Source of the DNA: Rhizobacter koreensis
Lineage (GTDB): Bacteria > Pseudomonadota > Gammaproteobacteria > Burkholderiales > Burkholderiaceae_C
Direction: 5' to 3'
Assembly: GCF_013366375.1 (NCBI RefSeq)
Contig: NZ_JABWMJ010000001.1
Coordinates: 620,001-684,000 of the forward strand
DNA length: 64,000 nt
The position numbers and the translations under genes were made by a program. The notes below the pieces were generated by a model. The model saw only the letters and a program-made list of their open reading frames with translations. It was not told the DNA's origin and made no database searches. Shown here one piece after another: positions 32,735 to 44,302 of this stretch; the first letter of the stretch is position 1; every line of letters begins with the position of its first letter.

Positions 32735-33931
32735 TCAGCCCTCGGCCGCGAGCGGCTCGACGCGCTCGCGCCCGGCGACGACGCTGCGCACGAACACCAC
32801 GCCGAGCAGCGCGAGCGCGACGCCGGTGCCGATCAGCGTCGCCGCGAAGCCGACCGTGTGCATCAGCGGACCGAACAGCAGGGGCCCCAGCGCCTGCCCG
32901 GTGAAGAAGCCGCAAGCGAACAGCGCCACCGCCGAACCGCGCGCCGACGGCGCGAGCTCGGTCGCCTCGGTCTGCATCGAGTTGTGCAGCATGTAGTAGC
33001 AGAAGCCCGCGATCAGCATCGCGAGCGCGGCGAGCCACCAGAGCGGCAGGAACGCCAGCGCGGCGTAGCAGAGCCCGGCGCCGATGGCACCGATCAGGCA
33101 CATGCGGGCGACGCCGAAGGTGCGGATCAGCAGCGGCACCGCGATCGCGTAGGCGAGCCCGCCGATGCCGAACGCGCCGAGCACGAAGCCCGTCTGGCTC
33201 GACAGCACGGCGCCGCCCGGGCCGGCGTGCTCGAGCAGCAGGCTGCCGACGTACGGGAAGAGGCCGAAGAAGAGCAGTCCCTCGACCAGCACCGCGCCGT
33301 ACAGCCAGACCGCCTTGGGGTTCTCGAACACGCGCCCGTAGAGCGCGCGGAACGACGCGCCCGGGGTGTGGCCGGCCGGCCGCTGGTGCGCCGACGCCGG
33401 AATCGCGAGCCATGCGAAGCCGGCCGCCACCACCGCCACGCCGGCCGCGACGAAGAGCGGGCTGCGCCAGCCGAACGCCTCGTTGGCGATGCCCGACACC
33501 ACCGAGCCGAGCATCTGCCCCGAGATGATCGCGAGGAGCATGCGGCCGATCATCACCTGCCGCTCGTGCATGCCGTAGCGGTCGCCGATGCTTGCGAGCA
33601 CGAGGGGAATCAGGCCGCCGGCGCAGATGCCGGCGACGACGCGCGTGGCGAGCAGCAGCGCAAAGCTGGGTGCGACGGCGCCGAGCGCCAGCATCGCGGC
33701 GAGCGCCGCGACGCAGACCTGGATGCAGCGCGCCTTGCCGAAGCGATCGCCGAGCGGCCCGAGGAAGGGTTGCGCCAGTGCATAGGGCAACGCGTACGCG
33801 GTGTTGAGCAGCGCCGCGGCGGTCGCGGCGACGCCGAAGTGATGCGCGATCGGCAGCACGATCGGGTCGGTGAGGCGCAGCGCGAACCCGCTCGCGAACG
33901 CACAGACGGCGAAGATCAGGAAGGTCGGCAT
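32735..33931 (-). CDS. MFS transporter
   Basis: A 398-residue major facilitator superfamily permease with about 12 hydrophobic helices. The loop motif between helices 2 and 3 is visible as GPLGDRFGKARC (GxLaDrxGrkr type), and a second half-repeat begins near residue 205 after a hydrophilic loop (ASAHQRPAGHTP). The family resembles AraJ/YdhP-type proton-driven exporters. Substrate unknown. It lies between the KS operon (138 bases downstream) and PepP (55 bases upstream), all on the minus strand; export of a product of the KS operon is possible but unsupported. Length is standard. Confidence 0.9.
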   Translation of the reverse strand: MPTFLIFAVCAFASGFALRLTDPIVLPIAHHFGVAATAAALLNTAYALPYALAQPFLGPLGDRFGKARCIQVCVAALAAMLALGAVAPSFALLLATRVVAGICAGGLIPLVLASIGDRYGMHERQVMIGRMLLAIISGQMLGSVVSGIANEAFGWRSPLFVAAGVAVVAAGFAWLAIPASAHQRPAGHTPGASFRALYGRVFENPKAVWLYGAVLVEGLLFFGLFPYVGSLLLEHAGPGGAVLSSQTGFVLGAFGIGGLAYAIAVPLLIRTFGVARMCLIGAIGAGLCYAALAFLPLWWLAALAMLIAGFCYYMLHNSMQTEATELAPSARGSAVALFACGFFTGQALGPLLFGPLMHTVGFAATLIGTGVALALLGVVFVRSVVAGRERVEPLAAEG

Positions 33932-33986
33932 CGACGGCGTGCGGGAACGATCAGCGGGCGGCGGGGCAATCGGTGCGCCGCGCGGG

Positions 33987-35399
33987 TCAGCGCCGGCGCG
34001 CGCGGGCAGCGTCGGCCGCCTCGCGCATCAGCGCCTCGATGGCGTCCGCTTCGACCGGAACGCCGCGCGTGATCAGCTCGCAGCCGTCCGCGGTGACGAC
34101 TGCGTCGTCCTCGATGCGGATGCCGATGTTCCAGAAGCGCTCCGGCACGTCGGGCGCCGGCCGCACGTACAGACCGGGCTCGATCGTCACCACCATGCCC
34201 GGCTCGAGCACGCGCGACGGCTTCTTCGTGACGCGGCCGCCGAGACCGTCGGGCTGCTCGACGGGCGCCTCGTCCATCGCCGCGTAATTGCCGACGTCGT
34301 GGACGTCGCGGCCGAGCCAGTGGCCGGTGCCGTGCATGTAGAAGCGCCGATAGGCTGCGCTCTCGGTCACCGCGTCGAGGTCGCCGACGGCGCCGCGGTC
34401 GAGGAGGCCGGTGTCGAGCATGCCCTGGGCGAGCACGCGCACCGCCGCGTGGTGCGCGTCGCGCTGGCGGGCACCCGGGCGCGTCGCCTCGACCGCGGCG
34501 GCCTGCGCGGCGAGCACGACGTCGTAGAGCTCGCGCTGCGCCGCGCTGAAGCGCCCGCCACCCGGGAAGGTGCGCGTGATGTCGCTGGCGTAGCCGTCGA
34601 GCTCGCAGCCGGCGTCGATGAGGCAGAGCTCGCCCGCGGTCAGCTCGGCGTGTGCGGCGGCGTAGTGCAGCACGCAGGCGTTGGCGCCGGCGGCGACGAT
34701 CGACGGGTATGCCGGTGCCTGCGCCCCGTGGCGGCGGAACTCGTGCAGCAGCTCGGCCTCGATCTCGTACTCGCGCACCCGGCCGCCCGGGTCGGCGGCG
34801 AAGCGGGCGGCGCAGAAGCGCATCGCCCGCGCATGTGCGCCGGCGCTGATGGCAGCCGCGCGCCGCATCGTCGCGATCTCGCCGGCGTCCTTGACGAGCC
34901 GCATCTCGGCGAGCAGCGGGTCGAGGTCGTGCAGCGTCGTCGGGGCCTCGACGCCCATGCGCTCGCGCGAGCGGAGCGTCGCCAGCCAGCCGTCGAGCGG
35001 GGCGCGCACGTCGGTGCGACTCGCCGGCACCCACACCGCGCGCCGATCGGCGAGCAGGTCCGGCAGGTGCGCGTCGAGTGCGTCGGTCGGGAACGCGGCG
35101 TCGACGCCGAGAGCGGCCGGCGCGGCGTCGGGCCCGAGCCGATAGCCGTCCCAGATCTCGCGCTCGAGGTCCTTCGGCCGGCAGAACAGCGTCGAGCGGC
35201 CGGCAGCATCGACGACGAGCCAGGCGCCGGGCTCGTCGAAGCCCGTGAGGTAGTGAAAGCTGCTGTCGTGGCGGTAGGGGTGGTCGGAGTCGCCGTTGCG
35301 CGGCCGCTCGGGGGCGGTTGCGATCACGGCGACGCCGCCGCCGGCCGCCTGCATGGCGGCGGCGATGCGTTGGCGGCGCGCGGCGTATTCGGTCGTCAT
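33987..35399 (-). CDS. pepP: Xaa-Pro aminopeptidase (M24B), PepP-like
   Basis: A 470-residue aminopeptidase P. Residues 1-170 are the AMP_N domain (YRHDSSFHYLTGFDEPGAWLV). The dinuclear metal site of the M24 fold is complete: two Asp in LIDAGCELDGYASDITRTF, His in MHGTGHWLGRDVHDVG, Glu in TIEPGLYV and Glu in IRIEDDAVV. It removes N-terminal residues preceding proline in peptide recycling. The ATG at 35399 (MTTEYAARRQRIAAAM) is the family start; an open frame extends upstream without similarity. It is divergent from the small gene at 35482. Confidence 0.93.
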   Translation of the reverse strand: MTTEYAARRQRIAAAMQAAGGGVAVIATAPERPRNGDSDHPYRHDSSFHYLTGFDEPGAWLVVDAAGRSTLFCRPKDLEREIWDGYRLGPDAAPAALGVDAAFPTDALDAHLPDLLADRRAVWVPASRTDVRAPLDGWLATLRSRERMGVEAPTTLHDLDPLLAEMRLVKDAGEIATMRRAAAISAGAHARAMRFCAARFAADPGGRVREYEIEAELLHEFRRHGAQAPAYPSIVAAGANACVLHYAAAHAELTAGELCLIDAGCELDGYASDITRTFPGGGRFSAAQRELYDVVLAAQAAAVEATRPGARQRDAHHAAVRVLAQGMLDTGLLDRGAVGDLDAVTESAAYRRFYMHGTGHWLGRDVHDVGNYAAMDEAPVEQPDGLGGRVTKKPSRVLEPGMVVTIEPGLYVRPAPDVPERFWNIGIRIEDDAVVTADGCELITRGVPVEADAIEALMREAADAARARRR

Positions 35400-35481
35400 C
35401 GGGCGAATGTAGCGGGCGCGAGGCGGCGACCGGGTACGCGGGTTGCTGCCGTTCGACGTCCCCTCGTCCAAGGTGGCTTCG

Positions 35482-35730
35482 ATGAGCAGACTCGATGAAA
35501 AGGCGCGTGACGCCTTGCCCGAAGGCGACTTCGCGTTCCCGAAGGAGCGCAAGGAGCCGCTGGAGAACGCCAGCCACGTGCGCAACGCGATCGCACGCTT
35601 CGATCAGGTCAAGGACGTGAGCGACGCCGAGCGCGACGCGGCCTGGAAGCGCATCCTGGCTGCCGCGAAGAAGCACGGCGTCACCGTGCACGAGAAGAGC
35701 TGGCGCGAACTCGGCAAGCCGAAGGCGTGA
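35482..35730 (+). CDS. Small hypothetical protein, DUF6582-like
   Basis: An 82-residue charged, soluble protein. The pattern LPEGDFAFPKERKEPLENASHVRNAIARFDQ, split over residues 12-42, followed by a helix ending AAWKRILAAAKKHG, resembles the small DUF6582-type proteins found in many proteobacteria and phages, in which two helices follow a short lysine-rich loop. Its function is unknown. The ATG at 35482 is preferred over one 39 bases upstream because the upstream residues are not family-like. It is flanked by pepP (divergent) and murU (convergent, 15 bases between stops). Confidence 0.7.
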   Translation: MSRLDEKARDALPEGDFAFPKERKEPLENASHVRNAIARFDQVKDVSDAERDAAWKRILAAAKKHGVTVHEKSWRELGKPKA

Positions 35731-35745
35731 GGCGGCGCCGGCGCG

Positions 35746-36459
35746 TCAGCGGGCGTCGGCCGGTGCATTCAGCGCCGCCAGCTGCTCGGGCGTGCCGAGG
35801 TTGTGCCAGCGACCGCGGTAGATCTCGACGCTGACGCGGCGGTCGCGCATCGCCGCGGCGAGCAGCGGGCCGAGCTTGGCGTGCTGGCCCGGCGCGACGC
35901 CGGCGCAGAGCTCGCCGCGGATCAGGGCGAGGTTGGCGTAGGTCCAGCGCTCGCCGTCGGGCCCCGCGCCGTCGGCGATGCCGAAGCCATCGGCGTCGAT
36001 CCCGAAGTCGCCGCGCGGGTGGAACGACGGGTTCGGGACCAGCCAGAGGTGGGCGAGGCGGTCGCTCGCGACGAAGCGCGCCGCGGCCCCGGCGTCGAAG
36101 CCGAAGTCGGGCACGTACACGTCGGCGGAGACGAGCCAGAACGCCTCGCCGAGCAGGTGCCCGGCGGTCGCGATGCCGCCGGCGGTCTCGAGCGCGCCGC
36201 CGTGGTCGCGGCCTTCCATCGAGTACGCGATCGACGCGAGGCCGAAGCGGCGGCCGTCGCCGAGCCGATCGACGATCTGCTGTTCGAGCCATGCGGTGTT
36301 GACGACGACGTCGCGCACGCCGGCCGCCGCGAGCGCCACGAGGTGATGCTCGATCAGCGGCCTGCCGTGCACCTCGAGCAGCGGCTTGGGCACATGGTCG
36401 GTCAGCGGTCGCATGCGCTCGCCCCGGCCGGCGGCGAGGATCATCGCCTTCAGCGTCAT
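35746..36459 (-). CDS. murU: N-acetylmuramate alpha-1-phosphate uridylyltransferase-like nucleotidyltransferase
   Basis: A 237-residue sugar-phosphate nucleotidyltransferase. The N-terminal signature AMILAAGRGERMRPLTDHVPKP holds the NTP-binding loop and Lys; LVSADVYVPDF is the metal-binding Asp motif; RWTYANLALIRGEL and RWHNLGTPEQLAAL are typical of MurU. The enzyme makes UDP-MurNAc from MurNAc-1-phosphate in cell-wall recycling that bypasses MurA. The ATG at 36459 overlaps the stop of the AdoMet decarboxylase gene by 4 bases. The partner kinase AmgK, often adjacent, is not seen here, so the assignment rests on sequence alone. Confidence 0.82.
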   Translation of the reverse strand: MTLKAMILAAGRGERMRPLTDHVPKPLLEVHGRPLIEHHLVALAAAGVRDVVVNTAWLEQQIVDRLGDGRRFGLASIAYSMEGRDHGGALETAGGIATAGHLLGEAFWLVSADVYVPDFGFDAGAAARFVASDRLAHLWLVPNPSFHPRGDFGIDADGFGIADGAGPDGERWTYANLALIRGELCAGVAPGQHAKLGPLLAAAMRDRRVSVEIYRGRWHNLGTPEQLAALNAPADAR

Positions 36460-36944
36460 GCGGCGCGGGGCAGCGACGGTGGGGCTGCGCGGGTGGTGTC
36501 GACGCGCCCGAGCGCGCCAGCGAGTTCGGGGGCCGGCGCCGCTGCGGTCGCCTGGGCATCGGCTGCCGCGCCGACGCTGCCGCGCTCGATGGCGTGGCGC
36601 TCGACCGCATCCGGCGCGAACGCGGCGATGAGGGCCTCGAGCAGCGCCCGCGCGCGCGCCGAGTTGTCGACGCCGACGTTGCAGACGTAGACGTCGAGCG
36701 TCGCCGCGCCGATCTCGGGCCAGGTGTGCACCGCCAGGTGCGACTCTGCCAGCAGCACGACGCCGGTGACGCCGGCGGCGCCGGCCTGCGGCGCAGCAGC
36801 GAACGCGTGGAACAGCTCGGCCACCGCGTGCAGGCCGGCCGCCGCGACGGCATCCGTGCAGACACGGCGCAGCAGCGCCGGATCGGTCAGCAGCGGCGCG
36901 CCGGCGCAGCCGGCGAGGTCGGCGGTGAGATGGAGGCCGTGCAT
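36456..36944 (-). CDS. speH: S-adenosylmethionine decarboxylase proenzyme (prokaryotic type)
   Basis: A 162-residue proenzyme. The autocleavage motif LLAESHLAVHTWPE is complete: Glu67-Ser68 is the processing site that yields the pyruvoyl group, with His73 and Cys88 (VYVCNVG) as the other catalytic residues. The product, decarboxylated AdoMet, donates aminopropyl groups for spermidine synthesis. Residues from about 125 onward form an Ala/Pro-rich tail not usual for the family (about 120-130 residues). Its stop overlaps the murU start by 4 bases, an odd functional pairing. The spermidine synthase gene is not in the window. Confidence 0.9.
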   Translation of the reverse strand: MHGLHLTADLAGCAGAPLLTDPALLRRVCTDAVAAAGLHAVAELFHAFAAAPQAGAAGVTGVVLLAESHLAVHTWPEIGAATLDVYVCNVGVDNSARARALLEALIAAFAPDAVERHAIERGSVGAAADAQATAAAPAPELAGALGRVDTTRAAPPSLPRAA

Positions 36945-37127
36945 CGCCGGCGATTATCGAACCGGGGCGGCTCGGCGCGGCGAGTGCGAGCGGGGTGAGG
37001 CGCGCCGCACCGCACGCCCGCAAGGTCGCTCGCACCGTCGGGCGCGCCGCCGGGCACGCCGCGCCGACGCTCCGGCCGCCGGTCGCCGCGATCGACCCCA
37101 GGACGGGTGCTGGATGCCCCGGGTCGC

Positions 37128-37133
37128 TAAAAT
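37128..37133 (+). promoter_or_regulatory. Probable -10 element of the tkt-gap operon
   Basis: TAAAAT lies 31 bases upstream of the transketolase ATG, followed by GTCGGGTTTTTCGC, an AT-richer patch standing out in this DNA. No good -35 hexamer is visible at the expected spacing. A GGAGC ribosome site precedes the ATG. Assignment by position and composition only. Confidence 0.4.
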
Positions 37134-37163
37134 GTCGGGTTTTTCGCGCATTGACGGAGCGGC

Positions 37164-40332
<3,169 letters not shown>

Positions 40333-40371
40333 GTCGCCGCCGCGGCCTCTTCGCCGCTACCCGCGAGAAAA

Positions 40372-40412
40372 AAGATCCCGCCGCGGCTCGCGCCCGGCGG
40401 GATCTTCGTTTT
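40372..40412. terminator. Bidirectional intrinsic terminator after gap
   Basis: A perfect 12-base-pair stem, AAGATCCCGCCG (40372-40383) with CGGCGGGATCTT (40395-40406), has an 11-base loop and is followed by CGTTTT on the plus strand. On the minus strand it is followed by a run of T (the A run at about 40367-40373), so it can end both gap and the convergent glycine-zipper gene. It is the clearest terminator in the window. Confidence 0.9.
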
Positions 40413-40431
40413 GGGCCTGACCGGCGGCGGC

Positions 40432-41214
40432 TCAGCGCCAGTGACGGTCGCGCCCGCGGTAGTGGCGGTAGCCGCGGTCCCAGCCGCCGCCGATGCGCAC
40501 GCTCAGCGCCGGCGCAGCGTAGTAGGGCGCCGGGTAGACCGGGTAGGCCGCGATCGCCGGGGCGGCGTAGACGATGCGCCGCGGCGCACGCTCGACCACC
40601 TCGTACGGCTCGTCGTCGTCATAGAGCACGGTGCCGGCGGGGTCGACGTCGCTGTAGGCCGGCGGCACCGGCGTGCCCATGCGATCCCAGCCGTCGTCGC
40701 GCGGCGCGGCCGGGCGCACCGGCTCGGCGCGCGGGGCGGCGCCGGCAGGGCGGATGTCGAGGGCGAGCCTCGGGCCGGGGTCGTACGGCAGGCGGGTGGT
40801 GTAGCGCTGGCCGGCGTACTCGTAGGTGACGTCGTAGCCGACGGTGCGCGACTCGGTCGCGCGAACGGTGCGGCAGCGTTCCACCGGCACCACCTGGGCG
40901 CTGCGGCCGCCGCTTTCGACGCGGTCGCCGATCGCCGCACCGGCGACCACGCCGGCACCGGTGGCGGCGGCGCGGCCGAAGCCGTGGCCGATGGTGTTGC
41001 CGAGCAGGCCGCCGGCAACGGCGCCGAGCAGTGCGCCGGCGCCCGACGACGGGCGCTCCACGATCTGCTCGACCGTGTTGCACGACTCGCGCGGCACCGA
41101 CACCGCGCCGGTGACCGGCACGCTCGAGATCACGTCGGCATAGACCGCAGCCTGGCTGACGCCCGGCGCGGCGGCGAGGGCCGCCGTGGCTGCGAGGGCG
41201 AGGATGGTTTTCAT
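40432..41214 (-). CDS. Glycine-zipper 2TM domain surface protein
   Basis: A 260-residue exported protein. A signal peptide (ILALAATAALAAAPGVSQA) is followed by a glycine-zipper membrane segment with GxxxG spacing (GAGALLGAVAGGLLGNTIG and ATGAGVVAGAAIGDRV). Next is a Cys-containing strand (VERCRTVRATESRTVGYDVTYEYAG), a motif common in proteobacterial surface-antigen 17 kDa-like proteins. The C-terminal third is rich in Pro, Tyr and Arg and ends GYRHYRGRDRHWR. It is probably an outer-membrane-associated structural protein. It shares a bidirectional terminator with gap. The 213 bases upstream hold no gene. Confidence 0.82.
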   Translation of the reverse strand: MKTILALAATAALAAAPGVSQAAVYADVISSVPVTGAVSVPRESCNTVEQIVERPSSGAGALLGAVAGGLLGNTIGHGFGRAAATGAGVVAGAAIGDRVESGGRSAQVVPVERCRTVRATESRTVGYDVTYEYAGQRYTTRLPYDPGPRLALDIRPAGAAPRAEPVRPAAPRDDGWDRMGTPVPPAYSDVDPAGTVLYDDDEPYEVVERAPRRIVYAAPAIAAYPVYPAPYYAAPALSVRIGGGWDRGYRHYRGRDRHWR

Positions 41215-41427
41215 GCGGGCTCCTTGGAGGGGCGCGCCGGGGCGTGGCCGAGGCGCGGGAGCGTCTTTGTATGACATCGCGGGGCCGCGTGGCGCTGGCG
41301 CAAAGGTTCTTTACCCGAAGCAACCTTGCGACGCGAAAGCTGCGGCTGACGCGGGGCGTTTCAAGAGGCCGCCCTCGGGCTGTGTTCGCATGCGAATCGC
41401 GCGGCACGCCGCCGCGACCCGGCCGCC

Positions 41428-42198
41428 TCAGCGCGTCACCAGCCCGTGCACCACCTGCAAGGCCGACGTGCCGATCATGGTCGCGCCCGACGCCAGCAGC
41501 AGCACGAACAGGATGCGGGTGAAGCGGGCGTCCGAGAGCCCGCGGTACCAGCGCGAGCCGACCCACGACGCCAGCACGATCGGCGGCCCGACCAGCCAGA
41601 ACAGCTGCACCGAGTGACGGTTGATCACCCCGGTGAGCACGTACATCACGATGGTGACGATCTGCGTGGTGATGAAGAACGCCTGGTAGGTGGCACGCTG
41701 CTCGTTACGGCTCCAGCCGCGCATCGACACCCACAGGATGAGCGGCGGCCCCGACATCGCGCTCGCGCCACCCATGACGCCGGAGCCGAGGCCCACCGCG
41801 CCGTCCGCGAGGCGCCCCGGGTTGCGGAACACCGGCAGGCGCAGGCCGAGCAGCACGATCGAACAGTAGACGACGAGCACGCTGCCGACCGCGAAGCGGA
41901 ACGTCGTCACGTCGAGCAGCGGCAGCAGCATGGCGCCGAGCGGCACGCCGATCACGCCACCGATCACGAACGGGCCGGCGCGCTCGACGCGGATGTCCTT
42001 GCGCACGCTATGAATCGAGATCGCCTGCCCGAGCAGCGACCCGAAGATGACCGTCGGCACCACGAGCTGCGGCTCGATGGTCCAGACCCAGAGCGAGGTC
42101 GCGATCAGCGCGAACGCGAACCCCGACATGCCCTGGATAAAGCCGGCGACCAGCGCGCCGCCGACGATCTGCAAGGCCACCGGCAGGTCGAGGGTCAT
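41428..42198 (-). CDS. TSUP (TauE/SafE) family permease
   Basis: A 256-residue membrane protein with about seven or eight hydrophobic helices, a sulfite exporter TauE/SafE-type permease. The two-fold repeat is visible as GGALVAGFIQGMSGFAFALIA near the start and GLGSGVMGGASAMSGPPLIL in the middle. Relatives move sulfonates, organosulfur compounds or organic anions. The ATG at 42198 gives a standard N-terminus; earlier in-frame codons are not membrane-like. It is divergent from the GntR regulator with a palindromic operator between, so it may belong to the same regulon and transport a substrate or product of the carboxylase pathway. Confidence 0.88.
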   Translation of the reverse strand: MTLDLPVALQIVGGALVAGFIQGMSGFAFALIATSLWVWTIEPQLVVPTVIFGSLLGQAISIHSVRKDIRVERAGPFVIGGVIGVPLGAMLLPLLDVTTFRFAVGSVLVVYCSIVLLGLRLPVFRNPGRLADGAVGLGSGVMGGASAMSGPPLILWVSMRGWSRNEQRATYQAFFITTQIVTIVMYVLTGVINRHSVQLFWLVGPPIVLASWVGSRWYRGLSDARFTRILFVLLLASGATMIGTSALQVVHGLVTR

Positions 42199-42276
42199 GG
42201 AAAGGGACGCATCGGCATGACGGCGGTGCGGCCATTCTGGGCCGCTCCGCAGCGCAATGCCTAGGTATTTACAAGG

Positions 42277-42286
42277 TTGTCGACAA
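42277..42286. promoter_or_regulatory. Palindromic operator for the GntR/FCD regulator
   Basis: TTGTCGACAA is a perfect 10-base palindrome, 40 bases upstream of the GntR start and 78 bases upstream of the divergent TSUP gene. FCD-type GntR regulators commonly bind short palindromes of the TTGT..ACAA kind, so self-regulation and control of the divergent permease is likely. It lies in an AT-richer patch (GTATTTACAAGG upstream), fitting a promoter. Confidence 0.55.
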
Positions 42287-42326
42287 AGTTGATTGCGCAA
42301 AAGATCGCGCCAATGGATGCCTTTGC

Positions 42327-43034
42327 ATGAGCCGCTCGCCAGCCGCGTCGCCCGCTACGGCCGTGCGCGCGCCAGGCGAGCGCACGCCCGCGCCGAACCG
42401 GATCCAGGAGATCGTCGACGCGCTGCGCCAGCGCATCGCCCAGCAGCACGCCGCGCCGGGCTCGAAGCTGCTCGAGCAGGATCTCGCCGAGGAGTTCGGC
42501 GTCCCGCGCGCGACCATCCGCGAAGCCTTCTCGGCACTCGAGCAGCGCGGCCTCATTGAGCGCATCCCGAACCGCGGCGCGATCGTCTCGCGCGTCGACA
42601 TGGCGCAGGTGTTCCACCTCTACGACACCCGCGAGGTGCTCGAGGGCCTGTGCGCGCGCCTGGCGACGCAGAACGCCGCGCCCGAGTCGTGGGCCGACCT
42701 CGTCGAGCTGTTCGGCGGGCCGATGGTCGAGCACGTCGCGCGCGCCGACTTCGACTCGTTCATCGCCGGCTACGAGCTGTTCCGGCGCCGCATGACGACC
42801 GCCGCCGCCAACCCGGTGCTCGCCGGCATGCTCGACAGCATCTACGAGAAGACCCAGGTGCTGATCCGCCGCACGCTGATCCTCCCGGGCCGGGCGAGCG
42901 TCGGCCTGCAGGAGCACCAGGCGGTGCTCGCCGCGATGCGCGCGGGCGACGCCGAGGCGGCCGAGAACCTGCGCCGCGCCAACATGCGCAGCGCCAAGCA
43001 GTACCTGGCGCGCTACCAGGCTTACGTGCTGTGA
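42327..43034 (+). CDS. GntR-family regulator with FCD domain
   Basis: A 235-residue regulator. Residues 30-95 form a winged HTH of the GntR type (VDALRQRIAQQ, LLEQDLAEEFGVPRATIREA, LEQRGLIERIPNRG). Residues 100-230 are an all-helical FCD ligand domain. Of its usual metal ligands only the EH His (LQEHQAVLAAM) is kept: the FH position is FR, and the last His is Asn (ANMRSAK), so metal binding is doubtful and the ligand may bind differently. Its stop overlaps the CoA-transferase ATG by 1 base, tying regulator and pathway in one transcript; a palindrome at 42277 is its likely operator. The effector is probably the acid or CoA ester processed by this operon. Confidence 0.9.
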   Translation: MSRSPAASPATAVRAPGERTPAPNRIQEIVDALRQRIAQQHAAPGSKLLEQDLAEEFGVPRATIREAFSALEQRGLIERIPNRGAIVSRVDMAQVFHLYDTREVLEGLCARLATQNAAPESWADLVELFGGPMVEHVARADFDSFIAGYELFRRRMTTAAANPVLAGMLDSIYEKTQVLIRRTLILPGRASVGLQEHQAVLAAMRAGDAEAAENLRRANMRSAKQYLARYQAYVL

Positions 43035-44302
43035 TGCCCGACGCCGCAACCATCCGGCAGCCGTCCGGCGCGACGCCCGGCGAGGGCCCGCTCGCCGGCA
43101 TGCGCGTGCTCGAGATGGGCTCCACGGTCGCGGGGCCGTTCTGCGGGCGCCTGCTCGCGGACTTCGGCGCCGAGGTCATCAAGATCGAGCCGGCGGAGGG
43201 CGACCCGGTGCGCACGATGGGCAAGCGCTTCGAGGGCAAGTCGCTCTATGCGGCGAGCATCTTCCGCAACAAGCAGCTGGTCTCGATCGACCTGCGCCAG
43301 CCCGAAGGGCAGCGCCTCGCCGCCGATCTGACGGCAGCGTCGGACGTCGTGGTCGAGAACTTCAAGCCGGGTGGGCTCGAGAAGTGGGGCCTGGGATGGT
43401 CCGACCTCTCGGCGCGCAACCCCGGACTCGTGATGGTGCGCATCAGCGGGTTCGGCCAGGACGGCCCGTACAGCCAGCGCGCCGGCTACGGCGTGGTCGG
43501 CGAGGCGATGAGCGGGCTGCGCCACCTCACCGGCGATCCGGACCGGCCACCATCACGGGTCGCGGTGTCGATGACCGACTACATCACCGGCCTCTATGCG
43601 GCGTTCGGCGCGGCGCTCGCGCTGCTCGCCCGTGCGCGCACCGGGCGCGGGCAGTACATCGACGCGGCGCTCTACGAGTCGGCGTTCAGCTTCATGGAGC
43701 CCTGGATCCCGGCGTACCAGAAGCTCGGCCACGTCGCCACGCGTACCGGCTCGCGCCTGCCGGAAAGCACGCCCAACAACCTCTACCCGACCGGCGACGA
43801 CAGCTTCATCCACATCACGGCGATGGGCGATGCGGTGTTCCGGCGCCTCGTCGGCACCATGGGCCGGCCCGAGCTCGCGAGCGATCCGCGCTTTGCCGAC
43901 GGGGTGTCGCGCTCGGCACACCACGAGGTGCTCGACGAGCTGATCGGCGAGTGGACCTCGGAGCGGCGCCTCGCGGACCTCGAGTCGGTGCTCGCCGCCG
44001 CCGGCGTGCCGGCGACGCGCATCTACACGATCGCCGACATCTTCGCCGACCCGCATTTCGCCGCGCGCCGCAGCATCGTCGAGGCGCCCGACGACGCGCT
44101 CGGCGGCGTCGCGATGGCGACCGTGGTGCCGCGCCTCTCGGCCACGCCTGGCGCGGTGCGGCACGCCGGCCACCGCGTCGGCCAGGACACCCGGCGCGTG
44201 CTCGCCGGCGTGCTCGGACTCTCGAACGAACGCATCGACGCGCTCGCCGCCGCCGGCGTGGTGACCTGCGACGACCGGCAAACCGGAGAACAACCCGCAT
44301 GA
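43034..44302 (+). CDS. Class III CoA-transferase (CaiB/BaiF family)
   Basis: A 422-residue CoA-transferase of family III. The N-terminal motif GPLAGMRVLEMGSTVAGPF, the segment GAEVIKIEPAEGDPVR, the catalytic Asp in SMTDYITGLYAA and the GRGQYIDAALYES loop are typical of formyl-CoA/succinyl-CoA:acid transferases. It moves CoA from a donor ester to an organic acid through an aspartyl-CoA intermediate. It starts inside the GntR stop codon and its own stop overlaps the carboxyltransferase start by 4 bases, so it should supply the acyl-CoA that the following carboxylase uses. The acid itself cannot be inferred. Confidence 0.92.
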   Translation: MPDAATIRQPSGATPGEGPLAGMRVLEMGSTVAGPFCGRLLADFGAEVIKIEPAEGDPVRTMGKRFEGKSLYAASIFRNKQLVSIDLRQPEGQRLAADLTAASDVVVENFKPGGLEKWGLGWSDLSARNPGLVMVRISGFGQDGPYSQRAGYGVVGEAMSGLRHLTGDPDRPPSRVAVSMTDYITGLYAAFGAALALLARARTGRGQYIDAALYESAFSFMEPWIPAYQKLGHVATRTGSRLPESTPNNLYPTGDDSFIHITAMGDAVFRRLVGTMGRPELASDPRFADGVSRSAHHEVLDELIGEWTSERRLADLESVLAAAGVPATRIYTIADIFADPHFAARRSIVEAPDDALGGVAMATVVPRLSATPGAVRHAGHRVGQDTRRVLAGVLGLSNERIDALAAAGVVTCDDRQTGEQPA

